DNA of 35,432 nucleotides from Synechococcus sp. CS-1328 (GCF_025128095.1 NZ_JAHLYT010000004.1:1-35432), one strand, 5' to 3'. Shown: positions 9,123 through 20,268, counted from the first letter of the stretch. The notes: generated from the sequence alone by a model not told the origin. Made by a program: numbers and translations.

Positions 9123-9706
9123 AGACCCTGCCAGCCGGCCAGGTGGGAGGCGGCGGTGGAGCGGGCCAGGGCCCGGGCGGCAGGCAGGGCTGGCTGCAGG
9201 CGCAGGGAGCTGAACGGCGGCAAGGAGCGGCGGCGCAGCCAGGCGCCCCAGCGGAATTCGTGGAACGGAATCAGCGGCGCCGGGGCGATCACACCCTCCT
9301 GCTTCAGCTTCCAGACCAGGCTGCGGTAGGGGTCGTCCTGCAGTTCCCCCAGATGGTTGGGAAGGGCGGCGGGATCGAGCGGACCATGGCCGCGGCCGTT
9401 GTACAGATACAGCCAGCCCCGTTGATGCAGGCTGCTGAGGCTGGCGTCGAGCTCTGCGGTTTCGATCTCCAAGGCCACGTAGCCGAAGGCGGTGGCGGTT
9501 GGATCGAGGCAGAACAGACCGCTGAGCCGGTGGTGGCGGTCGACCATCCAGAGAAGCCCCGCGGCGTTGCGCGCCATCGGAACAGGCTTCTTGCGCAGAT
9601 AGGCGCGCCGGTCTTCGAGGCTGTCGCGGGAGAAATCGGCGTGGCGTCGCTGCACCTCGGCCCGGCCCACGCACAGCTGGGTGGGCCGCAGCGAGGCGAT
9701 CGGCAC
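9119..9706 (-). CDS. ParB-like nuclease-fold protein (cyanobacterial, putative)
   Basis: At least 195 residues. The segment VPIASLRPTQLCVGRAEVQRR followed by a Lys/Arg-rich YLRKKPVPM and MVDRHHRLSGLF resembles the ParB/Srx-like fold of PF08857-type proteins, in which such a DRHH motif is a plausible active site. The C-terminal half includes GYLYLYNG-like, FHEFRWGAW and basic blocks. Its job is unknown; there is no ParA partner nearby, so chromosome segregation is unlikely. The GTG at 9706 is the only standard start, but the frame stays open upstream to about 9800 with plausible residues (LHLLPYDPLPPP), so the true start may be a rare codon such as ATT near 9781. Its stop overlaps the antiporter start. 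Confidence 0.75.
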   Translation of the reverse strand: MPIASLRPTQLCVGRAEVQRRHADFSRDSLEDRRAYLRKKPVPMARNAAGLLWMVDRHHRLSGLFCLDPTATAFGYVALEIETAELDASLSSLHQRGWLYLYNGRGHGPLDPAALPNHLGELQDDPYRSLVWKLKQEGVIAPAPLIPFHEFRWGAWLRRRSLPPFSSLRLQPALPAARALARSTAASHLAGWQGL

Positions 9707-9799
9707 CTCCAGCAGGGTTTGATCCTGCTGGGGTGGAGGCAGGGGGTCGTAGGGGAGAAGGTGCAGGGGTCCTGCGCGAATCTCGCCATCCTCGCGTGA

Positions 9800-9907
9800 T
9801 CAGCCCTTTGACAACAGGGTGACGAGGCCGATCTGGTCAAGGATTCCCTGATCGGTGAGGGCTTCGGGAAGCACTCCGATCACGAAGCCGATCACGCCGC
9901 CAAGCAT
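9800..9907 (-). CDS. Possible 35-residue hydrophobic peptide
   Basis: An ATG-started frame reads MLGGVIGFVIGVLPEA, then about 20 mixed residues ending LLSKG. The first 14 residues could be a short membrane segment or glycine-zipper helix, and the Gly spacing looks non-random. It lies alone between the ParB-like gene and the chelatase gene. No ribosome binding site is at a good distance. Small cyanobacterial membrane peptides of this kind exist, but I do not recognise this one and the frame could be fortuitous. Confidence 0.4.
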   Translation of the reverse strand: MLGGVIGFVIGVLPEALTDQGILDQIGLVTLLSKG

Positions 9908-9990
9908 GGCGGTGCGGCTCTGGCAGCTCCCGGTTGGCTGGGCTGCAGCGGCCTCGGCGCCGGATAGGGTCGGCTCCTGCTCAGGATTCC

Positions 9991-11250
9991 ATGGCCCCTA
10001 CTTCCGTTCCGGCGCCGGAGTGGCTGCCGCAGGCCAACCCCGTGTCCACTTCAGCTGTGACGTCTGCTGCTGAATCCACTCCAGCTGGGATCAGTGCCGC
10101 TCAGGATCAGCGTGCCGCCCCGGATCGGCCGGTGGAGAGTGCCCAGGGGCCGATCGGGGTGATGGTGTGCGGCCACGGCAGCCGCAACCGGCTGGCGGTG
10201 GCGGAGTTCGCCGCCCTGGCCGAGCAGCTGCGCGCCCAGCTGGCGCCGGTGCCGGTGGACTACGGCTATCTCGAGTTCGCCCGGCCGATTCTGCGCGATG
10301 GCCTCGATCGCCTGCGGCAGCAGGGGGTGCGCCATGTGCTGGCGGTGCCGGCGATGTTGTTCGCCGCCGGCCATGCCAAGAACGACATCCCCTCGGTGCT
10401 CAACACCTACGCCGCCGAGACGGGCCTGGTGATCGACTACGGCCGCGAGCTGGGCGTCGACCTGAAGATGATCCAGGCGGCCGGCGCCCGCATCCGCGAG
10501 GCGATCGAGACCGCAGATGCCGCCGCCCGCGCCCGCGGCGAGGAGCCGGTGGGCCCGCACGACACCTGCCTGGTGGTGGTGGGGCGCGGCTCCTCCGATC
10601 CCGACGCCAACTCCAACGTGGCCAAGGTGACGCGGATGCTGGTGGAGGGCTTCGGCTTCGGCTGGGGCGAAACCGTGTATTCCGGCGTCACCTTTCCCCT
10701 GGTGGAGCCGGGGCTGCGGCAGGTGGTCAAGTTGGGCCACCGGCGGCTGGTGGTGTTCCCCTACTTCCTCTTTTCCGGCGTGCTGGTCAGCCGGATCCTG
10801 CAGCACAGCCAGCGCGTCGCAGACGACCATCCCGATGTTGAGATGGTGTCTGCGTCTTACCTGGGCGATCACCCGCTGGTGCTGGCCACCTTTGCTGAAC
10901 GGGTCGACGAGGTGCTGCGTGGCGACACCGCGATGAACTGCTCCCTCTGCAAGTACCGCGCCCAGGTGCTTGGTTTCGAGCTGGAGGTGGGGGCGCCGCA
11001 GCACAGCCATCACCACCATGTGGAGGGTCTGGTCGAGAGCTGCACCCTCTGCGAGCGCGAATGCACCGGCGCCTGCCAGCCCGATGGTGTGCCGATTCCG
11101 CTGGGGGCGGCAGCCGTTGCCCACAGCCATGGGCCTGAGCACGACCCTGCCCAGAGCCATGAGCCTGCTCAGGAGGCGGAGCCCGGTCATCACCATGCCC
11201 CCTACCCCCACGCCGACCACCCCCTGGGCCCACGAACCCTGCGCGGCTGA
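9991..11250 (+). CDS. Sirohydrochlorin ferro/cobaltochelatase-like protein (CbiX/SirB type, long form)
   Basis: 419 residues. Two tandem CbiX domains insert a metal into sirohydrochlorin for siroheme or cobalamin synthesis. The N-terminal half holds the active-site His62 (CGHGSRNRLAV) and His128 (AAGHAKNDIPSVLN); the second half begins with LVVVGRGSSDPDANSNVAK, where the His of GHG is Arg. After residue ~310 comes a Cys/His-rich tail: CSLC, HSHHHH, CTLCERECTGAC, then many His in the last 60 residues. The Cys group could hold an Fe-S cluster, as in some SirB/CbiX proteins, and the His tail could store or deliver metal. The start is the ATG with AGGA five bases upstream; the longer in-frame extension lacks family similarity. 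About 50 poorly conserved Ala/Pro-rich residues precede the first domain. Confidence 0.9.
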   Translation: MAPTSVPAPEWLPQANPVSTSAVTSAAESTPAGISAAQDQRAAPDRPVESAQGPIGVMVCGHGSRNRLAVAEFAALAEQLRAQLAPVPVDYGYLEFARPILRDGLDRLRQQGVRHVLAVPAMLFAAGHAKNDIPSVLNTYAAETGLVIDYGRELGVDLKMIQAAGARIREAIETADAAARARGEEPVGPHDTCLVVVGRGSSDPDANSNVAKVTRMLVEGFGFGWGETVYSGVTFPLVEPGLRQVVKLGHRRLVVFPYFLFSGVLVSRILQHSQRVADDHPDVEMVSASYLGDHPLVLATFAERVDEVLRGDTAMNCSLCKYRAQVLGFELEVGAPQHSHHHHVEGLVESCTLCERECTGACQPDGVPIPLGAAAVAHSHGPEHDPAQSHEPAQEAEPGHHHAPYPHADHPLGPRTLRG

Positions 11251-11654
11251 GGGTCAGCGGTGGGGTCAGTAGGCAGGTCTTGACTCTGGGATTCACGACC
11301 TAAGTCTTAAGAGACACGTTGACGATCAGCAAGGCTGATCGGTGCCGCTGGCAGGCCTGTTTCCCGGCTTCCCGGCTGTTTTCCCCAGAACCAGGCTTGC
11401 TTTTCCCCAGGTGTTCGGCTTGGGGCCTCGCTGGCGCAGGCGGTGCTGGGGAATACGTCGATTCCCCAGGCGCCGCCCTTGACACCCGTCTGCTGGGGGC
11501 AACGGTCGCAGGGACGGGCCCCTGGCCTCTCGGCAGATCCCTTGCTGGAACAACTATCTCGGCGGTGAGACCCCGGAGTGCAGGGCGCGATGGCTGCCTT
11601 TGACGGAGTGCTGGCCGCCGTGGCCTACTGAAGGTCTCAATCGCTCAGGCATTC
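11251..11654. other. Gap with several hairpins, no protein gene seen
   Basis: No coding frame is convincing. Two perfect inverted repeats stand out: CGATCAGC-AAG-GCTGATCG at 11323-11341 and CTGGGGAAT-6 nt-ATTCCCCAG at 11446-11469. TTTTCCCCAG occurs twice as a direct repeat (11379-11388 and 11401-11410) and its core again at 11463-11469. The region could hold a small structured RNA or leader for the downstream DUF2811 gene, but it matches no tmRNA, SRP RNA, RNase P or 6S pattern I know. Confidence 0.3.
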
Positions 11655-11900
11655 ATGGCAGCTCCCTCGGCAGGCTTCAGCGGCAGCGTCGGCAGTGACC
11701 CTGCCTCCAGCCGCGTCAGCCTCGAGGCCGAGGTACCGGAAGCCCTGTTCGATGGCATGCGCGACTTCCTTGGCCACCATCCCCAGTGGGACCAGTACCG
11801 GCTGATGACCTCCGCCCTGGCCGGCTTCCTGTTCCAGAACGGCTGCACCGACAGCTGCGTGACGCAGCACTACCTCAACGGATTGTTCCTGCGGCCCTGA
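11655..11900 (+). CDS. DUF2811 family protein
   Basis: 81 residues. The core VSLEAEVPEALFDGMRDFLGHHPQWDQYRLM, then an Ala/Leu segment and FLFQNGCTDSCVTQHYLNGLF, is the signature of the small cyanobacterial DUF2811 family. The function is unknown; the fold is probably a helical, ribbon-helix-helix-like domain. About 20 variable Ser/Gly-rich residues precede the conserved part. It stands alone between the chelatase gene and the convergent GMC oxidoreductase, with a terminator-like hairpin 14 bp after its stop. Confidence 0.85.
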   Translation: MAAPSAGFSGSVGSDPASSRVSLEAEVPEALFDGMRDFLGHHPQWDQYRLMTSALAGFLFQNGCTDSCVTQHYLNGLFLRP

Positions 11901-11905
11901 GGCCT

Positions 11906-11936
11906 AATAAAAAAGGCGGGAGTGCCAACCCCCGCC
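11906..11936 (-). terminator. Intrinsic terminator, minus strand
   Basis: Read on the minus strand, GGCGGG pairs with CCCGCC (11931-11936 with 11915-11920) and is followed directly by six T and ATTA. This is a textbook intrinsic terminator for transcripts coming from the GMC oxidoreductase. In the plus direction the hairpin lacks a T-run, so it would be weak for the DUF2811 gene. Confidence 0.8.
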
Positions 11937-11971
11937 CCTGGTTTCTCCCTTGCCCGACCCATTGGAAGGTC

Positions 11972-11990
11972 GCCCGCAAAGTGTGCGGGC
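11972..11990. other. Perfect 6-bp stem hairpin between convergent genes
   Basis: GCCCGC (11972-11977) pairs with GCGGGC (11985-11990) around a 7-nt loop. No T-run follows on either side. It lies between the GMC oxidoreductase stop and the intrinsic terminator and may protect the mRNA 3' end. Confidence 0.35.
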
Positions 11991-12068
11991 AAGGCGCCAC
12001 AGGGATTGTGGTGATCGACACCGCTTTGGGCCCAGGGTGAGCAGCCCCTGACCGAATCGGACTGGCCT

Positions 12069-13850
12069 TCAGGCAGCCAGCCCTTGATCACCCCGGCTCA
12101 GCCGCTCGGCGGCGGCGGCGCAGGCGCGCCAGGTGATCGCCATCTCGGTGAGGGTGGGGCTCTGCCAGCCGGCCGTGGGCCAGCAGGCCCCATCAACCAC
12201 CAGCAGGTTGGGGGCCCGCCAGCACTGGTTCCAGCGGTTCACCACCCCCTCCGTCTCGCCAGCGGCCATGCGGGCCCCGCCCAGCTCGTGGATGTAGTAG
12301 CCCGGCGGTGCTGCCCCTGAGGCGAAGGCGGCGCCACGCTTCACCAGGGGTTCCACCAGGGGCAGCACGTAGAGCTGGTCGAGCGGGCGGATCGTGCCGC
12401 CGGCGCTGGCCACCGCCGCCGTGATGCGGCGGTGCATGTGATCCACCATCCGCCGCTCGTTCTCGCCCCAGCGGCAGTCGATGTGGGCGGCCGGCAGGCC
12501 CCAGCCGTCGCGCAGATCGGGATCGAGGCTCACCCGGTTGTGCGCCTGGGGCAGCACCTCGCCGTGGCCGATCAGGAAGCCCACGGCTTCGCCTGGCCGC
12601 CGTTGGAAGGGCCGCGGCGGATCCATCCGCTGGATCGCGCACCAGAGCCCGTAGCCGCGCAGGAAATCTGGAGGGGAATCGTCCATTGCCCCGCCCAGTG
12701 CCCCTGTCTTGCCTAGTGCAGCGGTCTTGCCCGGCGTTGCTGATCTGCCCAGCGCAGCGGTCTTGCCCAGCGCAGCGGTCTTCATGCTCGCGGGCAGGTT
12801 CACGGTGTTGGGGATGAAGCAGCTGCCCGCCCCCGATAGCTCGGTGGGCCCCTCAGGCGCTGACTGGTCGGGGATCGAGAAGAAGCGGCTGGTGGAGATG
12901 TGATCCATCAGGTAGCGCCCCAACGTGCCGGAGGGATCCACCAGACCGCCGCTGCGTTGCTCCTCGCTGGAGTGCAGCAGGATCCGCAGCGTCTCGATCG
13001 TGGAGGCGCACAGCACCACCAGCCGCGCCGTCTCGCGTTGCAGGGTGCCGCTGCGGCCATCGATGAACACCACCGCCTCGGCCCGGTTGCCGCCGGCGTC
13101 GAACTCCATGTGGCTCACCACCGCTTCGCTGCGCAGCTGCACGCGCCCTGTGGCCCGCGCTCTGGCCAGGGCACCGCCGGGGGAGCTGGAGGCGGGCCAG
13201 GGCCTGTCGGGGCTGGGGCGGTGCAGGGCAAAGCCACGGGAGGAGATCAGGGGCAGGGCCAGGTCGCGCCCGATGCAGGCCCCCAGGTGCCGTTCCGCCG
13301 GGGTGAGGGGCAGGGGAGGCCGGGTGTCGCCATCAGGGAGCTGGGGCAGGCCATCGCGGCCGCCGTGCACCCCCAGAAACCGCTCCAGCCGGCTGTAGTA
13401 CGGATCCAGGTCGCGGCTGCCGATCGGCCAGCAGGGGCCGTGGCCATCCCGTTCGGCAGCCCGGAATTCCGCCTCCGACAGCCGCAGGGTGATGCCGCCC
13501 CAGGTGAGGCTCTTGCCGCCCACCTGGCGACCGCGGCTCCAGAGGAAGGGCCGATCCGGCGGCGTGCTGTAGGGCAGGGCTCGCTCATCCACATAGAGCC
13601 GTGGGTTGGCCTTCCAGTAGCCCGGGTGCTCGGCCTGCAGGCGCTGGCTGCCGGCCATCAGGTTGCTGATCCGCCGCAGGCTGTTGGCCGGTTCGCTGCC
13701 CAGGGCCTGGCGCGGACTGAGATCGGGGCCGGCCTCCAGCACCAGAACCCGGGCGCCGGCTTCCGCCAGCACCATCGCCGCCACACCACCGGTGGCCCCT
13801 GACCCCACCACGATCGCGTCCCAGGGTTCGGGGGAAGAGGAGGCCGGCAC
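12069..13850 (-). CDS. GMC-family FAD-dependent oxidoreductase
   Basis: 593 residues. The N-terminus has the FAD-binding dinucleotide fold (VVGSGATGGVAAMVLAEAG, then VLVLEAGPD), and WSRGRQVGGKSLTWGGITLR is the second flavin-contact block. The C-terminus carries YYIHELGGARM with the family's His, NLLVVDGACWPTAGWQSPTLTEMAI and an Arg/Ala helix, as in glucose-methanol-choline oxidoreductases; the usual NPT is SPT here. The substrate, probably an alcohol or sugar, is unknown. Around residues 355-385 there is a low-complexity insertion made by five copies of a KTAALG-like hexapeptide (listed as a repeat). The start is GTG 13850 or TTG one codon earlier; neither has a good ribosome binding site. 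A minus-strand intrinsic terminator lies downstream. Confidence 0.88.
   Translation of the reverse strand: MPASSSPEPWDAIVVGSGATGGVAAMVLAEAGARVLVLEAGPDLSPRQALGSEPANSLRRISNLMAGSQRLQAEHPGYWKANPRLYVDERALPYSTPPDRPFLWSRGRQVGGKSLTWGGITLRLSEAEFRAAERDGHGPCWPIGSRDLDPYYSRLERFLGVHGGRDGLPQLPDGDTRPPLPLTPAERHLGACIGRDLALPLISSRGFALHRPSPDRPWPASSSPGGALARARATGRVQLRSEAVVSHMEFDAGGNRAEAVVFIDGRSGTLQRETARLVVLCASTIETLRILLHSSEEQRSGGLVDPSGTLGRYLMDHISTSRFFSIPDQSAPEGPTELSGAGSCFIPNTVNLPASMKTAALGKTAALGRSATPGKTAALGKTGALGGAMDDSPPDFLRGYGLWCAIQRMDPPRPFQRRPGEAVGFLIGHGEVLPQAHNRVSLDPDLRDGWGLPAAHIDCRWGENERRMVDHMHRRITAAVASAGGTIRPLDQLYVLPLVEPLVKRGAAFASGAAPPGYYIHELGGARMAAGETEGVVNRWNQCWRAPNLLVVDGACWPTAGWQSPTLTEMAITWRACAAAAERLSRGDQGLAA
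12695..12784. repeat. Five tandem 18-bp repeats inside the GMC oxidoreductase gene
   Basis: Five head-to-tail 18-bp units start at 12695, 12713, 12731, 12749 and 12767. Units 2, 4 and 5 are nearly identical; units 1 and 3 are more diverged. Because 18 is a multiple of 3 the frame is kept, and each unit adds a hexapeptide (KTAALG, KTAALG, RSATPG, KTAALG, KTGALG). It behaves like a coding minisatellite. Confidence 0.85.
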
Positions 13851-13987
13851 CAAGGGGCGGCGGGAATTGCTGCGGCGAAGCTACTGCTGCGGTGTCGCTG
13901 TGCCAGCGGGTTGCTAAGCCAGCTGGTCGCAATGCCAGCTGGTCGCGACGCCAGTTGAAAAGGTTGAGGGCCGATGCGATCTGACCA

Positions 13988-14017
13988 CAAAAAAAAGCCC
14001 TCGGCTTTCCGAGGGCT
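13988..14017 (-). terminator. Intrinsic terminator of the initiator tRNA gene
   Basis: On the minus strand AGCCCTCGG-4-nt loop-CCGAGGGCT (14017-14009 with 14004-13996) is followed by eight T. It starts 18 bp after the tRNA 3' end and precedes the GMC oxidoreductase, so it isolates that gene from the tRNA transcript. Confidence 0.85.
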
Positions 14018-14035
14018 TGGTGGTGATCGTGAAGT

Positions 14036-14112
<77 letters not shown>

Positions 14113-14213
14113 GCGACCCCAGAAAGATACCACTTGGGGTGTCCGCACTGAACCCTGGAGCTCCTGATGCCTGGCCCCGGCTCAGTTGCAGCACCGGTCA
14201 GTTGCAGCACCAA

Positions 14214-15182
14214 TCAGTCGAAGCGCAGTTCGCCGTTCACCTGCAGCTGGAGGTGGGGGGCGGGTTGCAGGAAGCGGCCCCGCAGTTCATCGAGGGTCAT
14301 GGGCATCAGCCAGTCGAGCTGTTCCAGCAGATGCAGGGCCACGGCGTGCTTGGCGCGGGCGGAGCCGTCTTCCACCTTGATCGCCACACCCAGGCCTTCC
14401 CCCACACGGCTGAGGCACTGAATGCCCTCGGCGCCGCCCTTGCTCACCACCTGGCCGTGGCTGTGGCGCATCAGTTCGGTATCGAAGCGGCCTTCGCCGG
14501 CCACCAGCTCAGGGTGAGCCAGCATCGCCCGCGAGAGCCGCTCCAGGTCGGGCTGCTGTGAGGCCCCTAGGTGGGCGAACAACAGGGCCATCTGGGCCAG
14601 CTGCAGCTGCAGGGTCGGGGCGCCGCAGTCGTCCCGCGCCGACACCAGCTCGGCCGCGGGCAGGGCCAGCAGCTCCGCCACCCGCTTGCGCACCTCCTGC
14701 TGCAGGGGATGGTCATCAAGCAGGTAGGTCTCGCGCGACCAGCCCATGCGGCGGCAGGCGGCCAGAAAGGCGGCGTGTTTGCCGGAACAGTTGTGCTCCA
14801 GCGGACTGGTGGCACCCGCCGGAACGGGGCACTGCAGCTGCTCGGTTTCCAGATCCGCCTGCCATAGCAGCTTGAAGGCCTCGCGGGCATGGGCCGGGGT
14901 GCCGGCATGGGAGGCACAGGCGATGGCCAGGCCCCGATCACTGCTGTCCCCCATGTCGGCGGCGCCGCAGCTCACGAACACGGTGGCCTGGAACGGCTTC
15001 TGGGCCGAGCGCATGAAGCTGAGCCGCTGGGGGTCCCCTGCCCGCATCAGCACCCGGCCGCGCTGATCGCACACCACGGCATGAACCCGGTGGCTGGATT
15101 CCGGAATCCCCTCGCGCAGGAGGCGCACCTCCAGGGGCGGAATCCCGGGCCGGGAGCTGCCGAAGCTGGAGGACAGAGTCAT
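14214..15182 (-). CDS. Asparaginase II family protein
   Basis: 322 residues, matching the PF06089 asparaginase family first described in rhizobia and unrelated to the E. coli AnsA/AnsB fold. Recognisable blocks are FMRSAQKPFQATVFVSCGAAD, ACASHAGTPAHAREAF, EHNCSGKHAAFLAACR, SARDDCGAPTLQLQLAQMA and GEGRFDTELM. The Ser-Lys pairs and Cys residues of the catalytic group are in place. It would hydrolyse L-asparagine to aspartate and ammonia in the cytosol. It is last in a minus-strand run with the DUF3318, rsfS and Ycf36-like genes; the initiator tRNA follows 101 bp further on. The start ATG has no clear ribosome binding site. Confidence 0.88.
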   Translation of the reverse strand: MTLSSSFGSSRPGIPPLEVRLLREGIPESSHRVHAVVCDQRGRVLMRAGDPQRLSFMRSAQKPFQATVFVSCGAADMGDSSDRGLAIACASHAGTPAHAREAFKLLWQADLETEQLQCPVPAGATSPLEHNCSGKHAAFLAACRRMGWSRETYLLDDHPLQQEVRKRVAELLALPAAELVSARDDCGAPTLQLQLAQMALLFAHLGASQQPDLERLSRAMLAHPELVAGEGRFDTELMRHSHGQVVSKGGAEGIQCLSRVGEGLGVAIKVEDGSARAKHAVALHLLEQLDWLMPMTLDELRGRFLQPAPHLQLQVNGELRFD

Positions 15183-15239
15183 GCGGGAGTCATGAATCAG
15201 CGGGTGAACGCCTCCGGCCTGCGGGTGCCCGGCAGAGGT

Positions 15240-15743
15240 TCAGAGAGCCTGACAGAGGCTGGTCCCGCACAGCAGCAGGCCAGCGGCCAGGGCCAGGGCC
15301 TGCTGCAGCCGCTTCAGCACCGGCCGCACCTGGTGCTTGGACACGAGCAGATCCTGGCTGCGCCAGGCCAGCGGCTTCTCCCAGACCTGGCCGTCGTACC
15401 AGCCGGATTCCTCGTACTCCACCCGCTCCGAGAGCAGCCGCTTGTACACGAAGGTCCAGCCCAGCCACTGGCGCAGCAGCAGCAGCAGGGGAACCACCAC
15501 CGCCGCCACCAGGCCCGAGACGATCAGCCGTGGCAGGTCGTGGCGCAGGGGCACGCTGCCGCTGGCGATCAGCAGGGTGAGGGGGGCCACCAGCAGCCAG
15601 CTGATCGCCAGGGGCCGCAGCAGACCGGCCAGATCGTTCGACGGCCAGGCGAAGAACCAGGAGCGGCAGAGCTGGCCGTACTCCTCAAGCGGGCGCTGCT
15701 CCGGCGGCACCGGACAGGGGGTGTCGATCGCCGGGCCAGCCAT
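15240..15743 (-). CDS. Ycf36/CGLD27-like membrane protein (DUF1230)
   Basis: 167 residues. CPVPPEQRPLEEYGQLCRSWFFAWP at the N-terminus, two hydrophobic spans (about 45-60 and 75-90), then FVYKRLLSERVEYEESGWYDGQVWEKP and a final hydrophobic segment (about 148-165) match the DUF1230/Ycf36 family shared by cyanobacteria and plastids. The plant/algal relative CGLD27 has been linked to iron-deficiency responses; the biochemical role is unknown. It begins 18 bp after the rsfS stop, so it is probably co-transcribed with it. Confidence 0.85.
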   Translation of the reverse strand: MAGPAIDTPCPVPPEQRPLEEYGQLCRSWFFAWPSNDLAGLLRPLAISWLLVAPLTLLIASGSVPLRHDLPRLIVSGLVAAVVVPLLLLLRQWLGWTFVYKRLLSERVEYEESGWYDGQVWEKPLAWRSQDLLVSKHQVRPVLKRLQQALALAAGLLLCGTSLCQAL

Positions 15744-15761
15744 CGGGACGTGATGCGTCCG

Positions 15762-16172
15762 TCAGGACGCCGAAAGCTGGGCCGAGCCTAGATAGCGCTG
15801 CTGTTCGCCGTGGCCCCAGAAGGCTTCCAGGTCGTAGAAGCTGCGCTCGTCTGGGGTGAGCACGTGCACGATCACTTCGCCGTAATCGATCAGCACCCAG
15901 CGGCCTTCGGCCTGGCCTTCACGGCGCAGGGGCAGGCGGCCCGCCTCGGCTTCGAGCCGGTCTTCCACCGAGCGGGCGATGGCACGCACCTGCACGTCCG
16001 ACAGACCGCTGCAGATCACGAACCAATCGGCCAGGGACGACACCTCATCGACCCGGATCAGGCGGATGTCCACCGCCTTGCGGTCGTCGCAGGCGTCAGC
16101 GGCCAGGCGGGCCAGGGCCTCACTGTCCTGCGGGTCGATCGTGCTGGGTGCGGGGGCGAAGGCTTCAGCCAT
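15762..16172 (-). CDS. rsfS: Ribosomal silencing factor RsfS
   Basis: 136 residues. The RsfS/YbeB/Iojap domain covers residues ~20-130: AADACDDRKAVDIRLIRVDEVSSLADWFVICSG, RAIARSVEDRLE, GRWVLIDYGEVIVHVLTPDERSFYDLE. The family binds L14 on the large ribosomal subunit and blocks joining to the small subunit under nutrient limitation. The start is the ATG at 16172 with GAGAA eight bases upstream; the open frame extends further but that part overlaps the upstream gene and is not conserved. The first codons overlap the DUF3318 gene by eight bases. Confidence 0.93.
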   Translation of the reverse strand: MAEAFAPAPSTIDPQDSEALARLAADACDDRKAVDIRLIRVDEVSSLADWFVICSGLSDVQVRAIARSVEDRLEAEAGRLPLRREGQAEGRWVLIDYGEVIVHVLTPDERSFYDLEAFWGHGEQQRYLGSAQLSAS

Positions 16173-16812
16173 AGACGTTCTCACTGGTGACGGACTGACG
16201 GGACCCCTGCTGCTGGGCCATCTCGGCGCGGGCTCGTTCGGCGCTCTTGCGCAGGGCTTCGAGCCGGTCTTCGTAGAAGCCGCGCTTTTTCTTCTTGCGG
16301 GTCTGCTCCACCAGCGCCTTGAGGGCACCGCCGAGGCTCTTGTAGGCGTTCGGCAGGCTGTAGCCGAAGCGGGTGGCCAGATCGATCGCTCGCTCATCCG
16401 CCGCGATGGCGTCCTGCAGGCGCTTCTCCGAATTGTTCTTCAGGTAGAGCCGGTAGCCGGCGAAGCCGGACAGGCCCAGGGCCATCATCAGCAGCAGGCC
16501 GTCCTGGACCCAGAGTTCGCCGATGGCGCCGCCGAGGCCGATGGCCAGGGCCGCCATCTCCCAGCCATCGCGGGGAACGGCATCGTTCTGGATGCGGCCC
16601 ACCTCATGCCAGAAGAGGAGATTGCGGTGGTCGAGGGCCAGTTGATCCCAGCTCTCCAGATCAACCTGGATCTCGACCTCGTCACGGCCGATCTCCTCGA
16701 TCGTGATCAGGGGCGGATCGGCGGAGGCGGCCGCTTCCACGAACACCCAGCTCTGCATCTCCGGTGGCAGCTGCCCCTTCAGGCGCTGGAGTTCACTCAT
16801 CGACAGACGCAC
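16165..16812 (-). CDS. DUF3318 family membrane-associated protein
   Basis: 215 residues. The sequence ELQRLKGQLPPEMQSWVFVEAA, then LESWDQLALDHRNLLFWHEVGRIQ, two hydrophobic helices (about 95-125), and KRLQDAIAADERAIDLATRFGY with a basic, coiled tail matches the cyanobacterial DUF3318 family, of unknown function. HEVGRIQ resembles the metallopeptidase-like HExxxR pattern only loosely, so I claim no enzyme activity. The GTG at 16812 has GAGGA seven bases upstream; an ATG four codons later is the alternative. First gene of the run DUF3318-rsfS-ycf36-like-asparaginase, divergent from carB. Confidence 0.82.
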   Translation of the reverse strand: MRLSMSELQRLKGQLPPEMQSWVFVEAAASADPPLITIEEIGRDEVEIQVDLESWDQLALDHRNLLFWHEVGRIQNDAVPRDGWEMAALAIGLGGAIGELWVQDGLLLMMALGLSGFAGYRLYLKNNSEKRLQDAIAADERAIDLATRFGYSLPNAYKSLGGALKALVEQTRKKKKRGFYEDRLEALRKSAERARAEMAQQQGSRQSVTSENVYG

Positions 16813-16930
16813 CAGTGGATCCTCAGCTCACGTTAGCGAGGGCCTGGCTCAAGGCGATATTGGTGCTTTCCGGAACGGGAACCCGCCGAGGCGCGTGAGA
16901 GGCTGAGCGCGTTTGGCTTCCGCCCCGCCC

Positions 16931-20257
<3,327 letters not shown>

Positions 20258-20268
20258 GCACTGGCAAC

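Noticed and set aside
9123..9674. N-terminal extension of the antiporter frame by ~180 residues
   Set aside because: The extra part is Pro/Arg/Ser-rich, lacks membrane or family features and overlaps the ParB-like gene in another frame.
9119..9706. Chromosome-segregation ParB
   Set aside because: Only a nuclease-fold-like motif is visible; there is no helix-turn-helix DNA-binding domain, ParA neighbour or parS site.
11343..11420. Possible cobalamin riboswitch next to the chelatase gene
   Set aside because: GGTGCC-like and GCCTGCC-like pieces occur, but not in the right order or strand with a recognisable B12 box, and the position is downstream of the chelatase, not upstream.
12900..13802. 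300-codon plus-strand frame opposite the GMC oxidoreductase
   Set aside because: The minus strand carries FAD-binding and GMC motifs across the region; the plus frame is Gln/Ala/His shadow sequence.
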